Source: Verrucomicrobiaceae bacterium
GTDB lineage: Bacteria; Verrucomicrobiota; Verrucomicrobiia; Verrucomicrobiales; Verrucomicrobiaceae
NCBI GenBank assembly: GCA_027484445.1
Contig: JAIXSY010000055.1
Coordinates: forward strand, 62,001-126,000
Reading direction: 5' to 3'
DNA length: 64,000 nt
Position numbers and translations under genes: made by a program. The notes under the pieces were generated by a model. The model saw nothing but the letters and a program-made list of their open reading frames with translations, was not told where the DNA came from and did no database searches. How positions within the stretch are numbered: the stretch's first letter is position 1; every line of letters begins with the position of its first letter. Below, one piece after another: positions 57,403 through 64,000 of the stretch.

Positions 57403-58344
57403 TTACGGCACGACTTCACCCGAACCCGTGTAGATCCACTGCTGGACGACCCCATTTTTCACCTGGGCCTGAGCCTCGGTGTCAAATTTGCCAAACATGG
57501 TCATCGTTTCATACTTCACGTTGATCTTCCACAGATCGCCTTCCAGGACAGGCTCCCCCCACTCCTTGATGGTGTCGAGTTTGATCTCGGTGACCTGACC
57601 AGACTTCATGCTAGCGATCAGCAAGGGATAAGTACCGTCCTTGTCACGCGTCGGTTTGTCATTGCCAGCAGCAGGCTTCCCACCAGCGGCTACTGCAGGA
57701 GCGTTCTTCGCCGCCTCAGCAGCTGCGAGGCGATACTCATGTGCCTTTTTCAAACGAGCCAACTCACCCACTTTCCAGTTTTCATGCCATGCGGTCAGCG
57801 ACTCTTTCAAATCCGTGTCATCCAGGGCCACCACGCCACGCATCGGTGAATCTGGCGAAGGAGAGACGATCAGGCCATTGGCATCATGACCGACCGCGAA
57901 CATTTTGCCCCCAGCTTTCACGGTGGTTGCTGCCGAGTTGGCTCCCATCCGCAGGCTGAGCTGTAGGTCACGCTTCAAGGTCACCTGACGAGCAGGTTTG
58001 AAGGCATTTGCTGGAATCATCGTCCAGCCACGGGTCAGCTCGGCCATGCTTGGCAGTGGTGGCGGCACGAAAGCATTGGGATCAACGACTGGCTTGGGAG
58101 CCTCGACGACCATCGGTTTGGGCTCCGGTTTCGGCGCTTCCATGACCGGCTTCGGCTCTTCTTTTGGCATGGGCGGCGGAGCCACCACGACTTCAGGCTT
58201 TTTGACAGGCTCTGGCGGCGGGGCCACGACGACCTCTTTCTTTTTCTTTTCAAACTTCACGTAAGTGGCCAGCACGGGGTAAACGTACTGATACGAGAGG
58301 TAACCCACAGCAGCAGCGAGGATGAGGACAAGGATGCCTTTCAT
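57403..58344 (-). CDS. Hypothetical membrane-anchored protein with Pro/Lys/Val-rich linker
   Basis: N-terminal TM 'GILVLILAAAVGYLSYQYVYPVLATYV'; low-complexity PEPKPMVVEAPKP linker; globular C-terminus. Confidence 0.6.
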   Translation of the reverse strand: MKGILVLILAAAVGYLSYQYVYPVLATYVKFEKKKKEVVVAPPPEPVKKPEVVVAPPPMPKEEPKPVMEAPKPEPKPMVVEAPKPVVDPNAFVPPPLPSMAELTRGWTMIPANAFKPARQVTLKRDLQLSLRMGANSAATTVKAGGKMFAVGHDANGLIVSPSPDSPMRGVVALDDTDLKESLTAWHENWKVGELARLKKAHEYRLAAAEAAKNAPAVAAGGKPAAGNDKPTRDKDGTYPLLIASMKSGQVTEIKLDTIKEWGEPVLEGDLWKINVKYETMTMFGKFDTEAQAQVKNGVVQQWIYTGSGEVVP

Positions 58345-58408
58345 GGAGGAGGGGGGCAGGTTGATGGAGGAGGGGGATGCGAATCCTGACCTGGAACGGA
58401 CAGCAGCG

Positions 58409-59302
58409 TCAGCGTCTTAGCAAGGGCTGAATTGACATGCTTCTCACAGATCGATCCACATGCCAGCCGCCCTCCCGCTGGACGATGCCATGCAACCTCT
58501 TGGGGGGCTGTCCACCGAGGAAAATCTCCGCCTTCACCAGTTGAATCGTCAGACTTCCATCTGGATTCAACCGCACCTGCTGCGCTTGGTCGCTATTGAT
58601 CCAGCCATCCTCGGTGAAAAACAGCACCCGTGGCGGTGCATCGGCCACAAAAGGGCGCGCCTCGGGACGAACCGGTCGCAGCGTGAGCACCACCTTCATG
58701 CCGCTTTCTTCAGCCTCGGCCTGCCAGGCCTGACTGGGCCGAGCAAAAGCAGCTCGTTCTTGAGCAAAACGCGCCACCCACTGGGGATCAGGCTGGGCAG
58801 AAGTCGCCACGGGTAAGCGCAGTTGTAGCATCTTGCTGCCCGGATGGCAGGTCTTGCCACAGCACATCCAGGCAGCTTTTCCAGAGAGGAGGATTTCATG
58901 GCCAATCGTCAGATTCTGCGGCGGTATGATCTCTGTCTGCAGCAGCACATCACGCTCGTAGCCCTGGGCCTTGATGTGAAACATCATCGTGGCCTCCGGC
59001 TCGGGATACTGCAAAGGACCCGCGCGGAAACCAGCGGGCAGTTCCCAAGTCAAGGTCGTAGGCACCCCCACGATACCCGGCTGCCGCCAGTAGGTGTGCC
59101 AGCCGGGATCATGCTGGAGAAAAAGCCCGACTCGAAAGGGCCGTCCAGGCACGATGGCTGTATCTTCAGGCACCAGTTGAATCTTGAGCCCCGTCTGCGC
59201 CTGCCCTGGAATGAGACACATCATCCAGCCAAACACAGCATAGGCACCCAAACTCGGCCTGAGCCTCAAGGATGGATGGAGAAAACGAAGGAGCATGGGC
59301 AA
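58409..59302 (-). CDS. DsbD N-terminal-like (protein-disulfide reductase DsbD-type) domain protein
   Basis: 'PFRVGLFLQHDPGWHTYWRQPGIVGVPTTLTWELPAGFRAGPLQYPEPE...LLSGKAAWMCCGKTCHPGSKMLQLRLPV'. Confidence 0.75.
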   Translation of the reverse strand: MPMLLRFLHPSLRLRPSLGAYAVFGWMMCLIPGQAQTGLKIQLVPEDTAIVPGRPFRVGLFLQHDPGWHTYWRQPGIVGVPTTLTWELPAGFRAGPLQYPEPEATMMFHIKAQGYERDVLLQTEIIPPQNLTIGHEILLSGKAAWMCCGKTCHPGSKMLQLRLPVATSAQPDPQWVARFAQERAAFARPSQAWQAEAEESGMKVVLTLRPVRPEARPFVADAPPRVLFFTEDGWINSDQAQQVRLNPDGSLTIQLVKAEIFLGGQPPKRLHGIVQREGGWHVDRSVRSMSIQPLLRR

Positions 59303-59442
59303 TCAATCCGCCGAGCGGCTCACGAAAAAAGGAAATTCAATCATCTCTTCTTTTCCTGAACTGGACCGAAACGATCCAAAAGTCAAAGCGGCGGAACCGT
59401 GAAATCCCGCCGCATTTTTTTTGAAGCAACACCATGCCCTGA

Positions 59443-62400
59443 TCACTTCGGCAGCATGGTGAAATACTGGGCCTCGAGCTGCTTCACCTTGGCACGCAGT
59501 GGGTCGAGCTGCGGCTCTAGCTTGGCGAGTTCAGCCTGGATCTCCGCTAGATTCTTCTCACGCAGGGGTTGGTCTTTTTCTGCGGCGGCGATGGCTGCCT
59601 CAGCATTGGCTTTTTTGGCTTTGGTGGCCTCTAGGGCTTCGGTAGCTTTGGTCACTTCGGCTTTTTTGCCATCGACAATCTTGACCTCAGACTCCAGCTT
59701 CGCTCGTGCATCCGCAAAGGCCTTTTGAAGAGCAGGCAATCCTGCCTTCAGCATCGCGATTTGCTCATGCAGAGGTTTTGCTTTGGCAGCAAACTCTGTT
59801 TCAAGAGCAACCGGAACGGCCAGCTTATCCGCCTTTGCTTTTTCCTGTGCCGCAATTTCTTTGCCAAGGCTATCTTGCTGACCACGAAGGGGAGCAGCTG
59901 CTTTCTGGGCAGCGTCGAGATCGGACTTGGCGCGGGCCAGGGCAGCTTCGATGCTCTTGATCGAATTCGTGGTGTTTTTGAGTTCGTTCTGCGTTTTGGC
60001 CAGAGCTTGTTTCGCTGCATAGAGAGCTTTTTCAGCCTGATCCCGTGCTTGGCGGGCATCATCTCGCGCGGCCTGGGCACCTGCCAAGGTCATGGCAGAC
60101 TCAGCTGCGGCTTTTTCGAGTTCGGTGAGCTTCAATTTGGCATCGCCCAAGCTCTTCTCCAGCTCAGGGGAGCCCTGATTTTTGGCTTTCGCTTCATTCA
60201 AGATTCTTTCGGCCTTGGCGACCTCTTGACGAGCTGGCTGGATGCTGCGTCCAGCCTGAGCTGTGGCGCGCTGCGTATCCTCCAGGGCTTTCACCGCAGC
60301 TTCGACCTGTGCCTTGGCCTTCACCATGACCTCTTCAGCAGCCTGAATGGCTTTTTCCTGAGTCGGCACCGCAGCTGCGAGCTCAGTGGAGGTCTTTTTC
60401 GAAGCTGCCAGTTTGGTTTCCTGAGCGATCACATTGGCCTGACGGCTCTTCACCTGCTCCTCAGGGCCTTTGAGTTTAGCGGCGACTTCTCCTAGCTTCT
60501 TCTTCAAGCCTTCGATGGCTTTGGCAATGTCATCCGCAGACTTCTTCGCCGCCGCAGCGCCTTCATCACGAGTTTTCACAAGTGCGGCCACTTCGGCTTC
60601 ACAAGCAGCCAATCTTTTTTGGCTTTCCTCCAGCTTTGTTTTTGCTGAGGCATCTGCGGTTTGAGTGGGCTTGATGGCTTCTTGGACTCCAGCCAGTTCT
60701 GCCTTTAGCTTGTTCAGGCTAGCTTCATGCTGGGGTAACTGATTGCTGGCCTCTGCGATGGCTTTCCTGGAAGCTTCTATTTTGGCAGCATTGGCTGCTT
60801 TGGCCTCTTCATTCTCTTTTTTCGCAGCGGTGTAGTCGTTGAAGTTGCCTTCCAGCTTGGCCAGATTTTCCTTCTCGGTCAGCACACCGACGTTGAATTG
60901 TGCGGCTTTCAGGATGGTGGGCAGCTTTTGGAAGACATTCAGCTCGGCGCTGAGCTGGCTGGCCGACTGCTGAGCCGCTGCCAAGTTCGCTTTGCCCGTA
61001 TTCACATCCGACTCAGCGGCTTTCAGACGATCTGGAGCCTTCTTCAGCCATTCATTAGAAGCCGCGAGTTCTGCCTTCTTCGCGTTGATCGTTTCGTTCA
61101 GCACTTTGATCTTCGCCGTGGTCTCCGCGATGGGTTTGTCAAAATCAGCCACAGGGGCTGGGGCGCTGCCGAGCTGAGACTTGGCTTGTTGGATGGCAGT
61201 GGCCAATTCGTCAGCTTTGGCTTTGCCAGCCGGATTCTTGGCAGCCTCAGCGGCAGCGGCACTGCCGTCTTTTTCGAGCTGCGCGAGCTTAGCGACTTTC
61301 TCCGCATAGGTCTTGTGGGCGGCAGCCCGTTCCTTGGCCTCGCTGTTTAGTTTTTGGAGCGCTTGGTTGGCCTCTCCGAGTGCTTTTTGAGCGGCGTCGA
61401 TCTCACCTGGATGGCCTTTGGCGCGGCGCTCGTTCTCCGCCATTTCAGCCTTGAGTTTGGCCAGATTTTCCTCGCGGCGTTTGGCGTCAATCTCAGCTTT
61501 TTTCATCGACTCCTGCAGCGCGGGAAGTTTTGCCACGAGCTCGGTGGCTCGTTTTTCAGCCTCAAGTATGCGTTGTGTGATGAGTGGCGGATTGCTGCTG
61601 AGCTGACCGATTTCGGACATTTTTTCCTGAAGGGCGAGCATCTTGATCTCACCACGCCAGTTCGAGCTGACGCAAGACTTGCCATCGTGCAAAGCGACCA
61701 CTTTGGCCACGATGTCTCCCTGGCTGGGAAACTCTCCCTTTTTGTTGCCATTGATGTCCCAGAGACGCACCAAGCCGTCATCACCAGAGGAAACGATCAT
61801 GCCTTCCGGCGTGAAGGAGACTGACTGAACCCCACCACCGTGGGCGGACCAATCTTTGACTTTTTTGCCCTCAGTCATTTCCCAGACCGCGATCGTGCCA
61901 TCTTTCGAACAGGAGGCGAGTAGGTTGGAGTCGGCACGCCAAGCCAAGTCATTCGCAGGCCCTTTGTGCTGGCCGAGGATGTAGAATTCACCACCATTGC
62001 TGGCCTCCCAGACCATGACGTTGCCGTTGCGGTCACAGGTGGCCAAAAGAATGCCATCCGGGCTGAACTTGGTGCCAAGCAGCCACTCGGTGTGCTTGCT
62101 GATGGTGTAGAGTTCTTCACCTGTGGCGCTGTCGTAGCACTTCACCTTTTTGGAAGTGCAACCGATGGCAACCATCTTGTGATCCGGGCTGATGTCAGCT
62201 GCCATGACTTGGTCAAATTCCTTGCCGACTTCGATCATGCGCTTGCCCGTTTTCACATCCCAAACCACGGCATGACCAAACTTGCCACCACGACCACCGC
62301 CCATGACAAGAAGGCTCCCGTTGCGACTGAACTGGAGTGAACGCGCGTAGCCTTCTGTGTAAGGGAAGATTCCGGCGAGCTGCTTGGTGTCTGTGTCATA

Positions 62401-62973
62401 AAGCAGGATTTGCTTCGGTGCCGCCATGGCGACCAGAGAGGTCCAAGGGCTGGCCGCCATGGCGACGATGGCCGTGGTGCGTGGTGTAACGACAACAGGC
62501 TCCAGCAAAACATGTTCAGGCTTGGCGATGGGGCCTTCCGGCTTGCCGCTCGTCACGGTCACTGCCATGTCCACCTTGGGCTTTGCAGACTTTTTCGCGA
62601 CGCTGCTCTTGGTTTCCAGCAGACCGCCTGTGACCCATTTGGCCAAAATTTCCAGCTCCTTGGCATTCAGGGGGGCACCTTCAGGCGGCATGAAGGGTTC
62701 TTCTTTCTTCGCGCAAGTGGTCCAGAGTCTTGAGCCATCGACATTTCCTGCGTCCACGACAGCTCCACCACCCCCGCCAGCCATGACAGCGCCGAAGCTG
62801 GTCAGGTCGAGGTCCCCTTTTTTCTTATCAGGATTGTGACAGGAAAAGCATTTGTTCTCCAGCAGGGGCTTGATGTGATCCTCATAGGTGATCTTTTCCG
62901 CCTCCTGAGCGATCAGGGCTGAAGAGCTGAGGGAAAGCGAAGCTAGTGTGGTGAAAACCTGGCGCGACGTCAT
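59443..62973 (-). CDS. PSCyt1 (planctomycete-type cytochrome c) + WD40 + long coiled-coil protein
   Basis: 'YEDHIKPLLENKCFSCHNPDKKKGDLDLTSFGAVMAGG' (CxxCH), WD40 repeats (e.g. 'LGTKFSPDGILLATCDRNGNVMVWEAS'), then ~700 aa of Ala/Lys/Glu-rich coiled coil. Confidence 0.88.
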   Translation of the reverse strand: MTSRQVFTTLASLSLSSSALIAQEAEKITYEDHIKPLLENKCFSCHNPDKKKGDLDLTSFGAVMAGGGGGAVVDAGNVDGSRLWTTCAKKEEPFMPPEGAPLNAKELEILAKWVTGGLLETKSSVAKKSAKPKVDMAVTVTSGKPEGPIAKPEHVLLEPVVVTPRTTAIVAMAASPWTSLVAMAAPKQILLYDTDTKQLAGIFPYTEGYARSLQFSRNGSLLVMGGGRGGKFGHAVVWDVKTGKRMIEVGKEFDQVMAADISPDHKMVAIGCTSKKVKCYDSATGEELYTISKHTEWLLGTKFSPDGILLATCDRNGNVMVWEASNGGEFYILGQHKGPANDLAWRADSNLLASCSKDGTIAVWEMTEGKKVKDWSAHGGGVQSVSFTPEGMIVSSGDDGLVRLWDINGNKKGEFPSQGDIVAKVVALHDGKSCVSSNWRGEIKMLALQEKMSEIGQLSSNPPLITQRILEAEKRATELVAKLPALQESMKKAEIDAKRREENLAKLKAEMAENERRAKGHPGEIDAAQKALGEANQALQKLNSEAKERAAAHKTYAEKVAKLAQLEKDGSAAAAEAAKNPAGKAKADELATAIQQAKSQLGSAPAPVADFDKPIAETTAKIKVLNETINAKKAELAASNEWLKKAPDRLKAAESDVNTGKANLAAAQQSASQLSAELNVFQKLPTILKAAQFNVGVLTEKENLAKLEGNFNDYTAAKKENEEAKAANAAKIEASRKAIAEASNQLPQHEASLNKLKAELAGVQEAIKPTQTADASAKTKLEESQKRLAACEAEVAALVKTRDEGAAAAKKSADDIAKAIEGLKKKLGEVAAKLKGPEEQVKSRQANVIAQETKLAASKKTSTELAAAVPTQEKAIQAAEEVMVKAKAQVEAAVKALEDTQRATAQAGRSIQPARQEVAKAERILNEAKAKNQGSPELEKSLGDAKLKLTELEKAAAESAMTLAGAQAARDDARQARDQAEKALYAAKQALAKTQNELKNTTNSIKSIEAALARAKSDLDAAQKAAAPLRGQQDSLGKEIAAQEKAKADKLAVPVALETEFAAKAKPLHEQIAMLKAGLPALQKAFADARAKLESEVKIVDGKKAEVTKATEALEATKAKKANAEAAIAAAEKDQPLREKNLAEIQAELAKLEPQLDPLRAKVKQLEAQYFTMLPK

Positions 62974-63123
62974 GGGGGGTTATTTGTCAGTCGAAATTAC
63001 GCCGCCAGATGCCAAAGCCTTTCGGACAGGCTGAAGGATAGCAGCAGGAGGCGATACGAGTGGTCGAGCATTCCAGGTTGTGCGCTTGCCACCCCTTCCC
63101 CAGATCGGCTTGCCTGAGCGGGC

Positions 63124-63160
63124 AAAAAAAAGCACGGCCCCTCGTCAGAGCCGTGCTTTT
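63124..63160 (-). terminator. Rho-independent terminator downstream of the RRM gene
   Basis: Minus strand AAAAGCACGGCTCTGACGAGGGGCCGTGCTTTTTTTT. Confidence 0.85.
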
Positions 63161-63184
63161 CAAAGAAACGTCGATTCGATAGGC

Positions 63185-63565
63185 TTACCAGCGCTCGCTG
63201 CGGCCACCGCCGCCACCACCGTAGCCGCCTTTGCCGCCGCCTTTGCCAGCGTAACCACCACGGCCACCGCCACCGCCGTAGCCACCACCACCACCGCCAC
63301 CGTAAGCTGGGCGTTCTTCCTTCGGACGAGCTTCATTGATGGCCAAAGGACGGCCCATGAAGTCTTGCTCGTTCAGGCCTTTGATGGCCTCTTCCATAGC
63401 CGTGACCGTGTCCATGGTCACAAAGGCGAAGCCGCGAGGACGGCCAGTCACACGGTCCATGGGCAGGAACAGGTCCGTCACAGTGCCGTATTGGGAGAAC
63501 AGGTCGCGCAGGTCGGATTCCATCGCGGCGAAGGGCAGGTTGCCCACATACATTTTCGTATTCAT
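63185..63565 (-). CDS. RRM-domain RNA-binding protein with Gly-rich tail
   Basis: RNP2 'KMYVGNLPF', RNP1 'RGFAFVTM', C-terminal [16 protein letters not shown]. Confidence 0.93.
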   Translation of the reverse strand: MNTKMYVGNLPFAAMESDLRDLFSQYGTVTDLFLPMDRVTGRPRGFAFVTMDTVTAMEEAIKGLNEQDFMGRPLAINEARPKEERPAYGGGGGGGYGGGGGRGGYAGKGGGKGGYGGGGGGRSERW

Positions 63566-63773
63566 AACTTATCTTGGATAGCATCAATCGGACGACGACA
63601 AAATGAGCTCCAAGGGCGGATTTCAGAACACCAAAGAATCCGGGGAGTCACCTGATGAACAGCTCTGTCTTGCCTTCACAGGTTGACGGACTGTGCTCTC
63701 GCCCAGTTTAGAGTGGGGCACAAGCATTGTTTTGAAAACAGCGAGGATTCTTTGGCGGCGCACAGCTTTCCCG

Positions 63774-63805
63774 AAAAAAAAGCCGAGCACGCGCAGGTGC
63801 TCGGC
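63774..63805 (-). terminator. Rho-independent terminator downstream of the AraC-type gene
   Basis: Minus strand GCCGAGCAC...GTGCTCGGC TTTTTTTT. Confidence 0.85.
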
Positions 63806-63839
63806 CTCTGGTTCAGGGGGGACTGGAGAAACGTGGCAC

Positions 63840-64000
63840 TCAAGCTGCCAGCGCATGACCGCGCTCTTCCCGAATGCGTCCACGGAATTCGGTGGGGGAT
63901 TCACTGGCGATGCGGCGGAAGCTTCGGTTGAAGTGAGAGAGCGATTGGAAGCCCACGTCGTAGGCCACTTCTGTGATGCGGGCATCTGGCTTCATGAGCA
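63840..64000 (-). CDS. AraC-family transcriptional regulator (partial; C-terminal HTH only)
   Basis: Reverse complement reads LMKPDARITEVAYDVGFQSLSHFNRSFRRIASESPTEFRGRIREERGHALAA*, an AraC HTH signature. Absent from the ORF track because it is truncated by the window edge. Confidence 0.85.
   Translation of the reverse strand, partial: LMKPDARITEVAYDVGFQSLSHFNRSFRRIASESPTEFRGRIREERGHALAA

Noticed and set aside
59389-59425. GCGGCGG...CCCGCCGC + T8 as a terminator of the minus gene at 59443
   Set aside because: The T-tract follows the stem on the plus strand, where no gene ends; on the minus strand the following tract is weak (TTTGACTTTT). Left unassigned.
63190-63305. Repetitive ccgccaccacc tract resembling a microsatellite/CRISPR-like array
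   Set aside because: It encodes the Gly-rich tail of the RRM protein; no spacer structure.

Overview
The window is about 64 kb of chromosomal sequence from a bacterium that looks like a Verrucomicrobiota member (Prosthecobacter/Verrucomicrobiaceae-like). The lineage is inferred from DUF1080, DUF1501, PSCyt1-type cytochromes, ThuA, the TIGR03790 family and the 'putative heme-binding domain' style dehydrogenases; I ran no search. Gene content is mostly chromosomal housekeeping: dnaJ/grpE, parB, lspA, nagZ-like, hisD, rpmH-rnpA-yidD-yidC, argS, valS, and a tRNA-Asp with encoded CCA. Lineage-typical exported or multidomain proteins are interspersed. I saw no CRISPR array, phage, integrase or transposase gene. 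The most interesting signals are: (1) valS carries a ~180-aa in-frame insertion that resembles a phage/conjugative 'polyvalent protein' domain, plus a second, short in-frame double-hairpin (REPIN-like) insertion; (2) the 4.3-kb DUF1080/dehydrogenase/LamG/cytochrome gene at 24958-29292 contains at least five different in-frame palindromic or REPIN-like elements and a 9-bp tandem repeat, and a similar element sits in the adenylate cyclase gene at 34797-36722; (3) a perfect 17-bp inverted repeat overlaps a canonical sigma70 promoter and the start codon of a hypothetical gene at 50650-50687; (4) an intrinsic terminator is embedded inside the 3' end of the opposing TIGR03790 gene. Also notable are a probable pseudokinase with TPRs, a DUF58-transglutaminase fusion distant from its MoxR partner, and a 14-blade repeat surface protein. 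All family names come from reading motifs, not from database hits.
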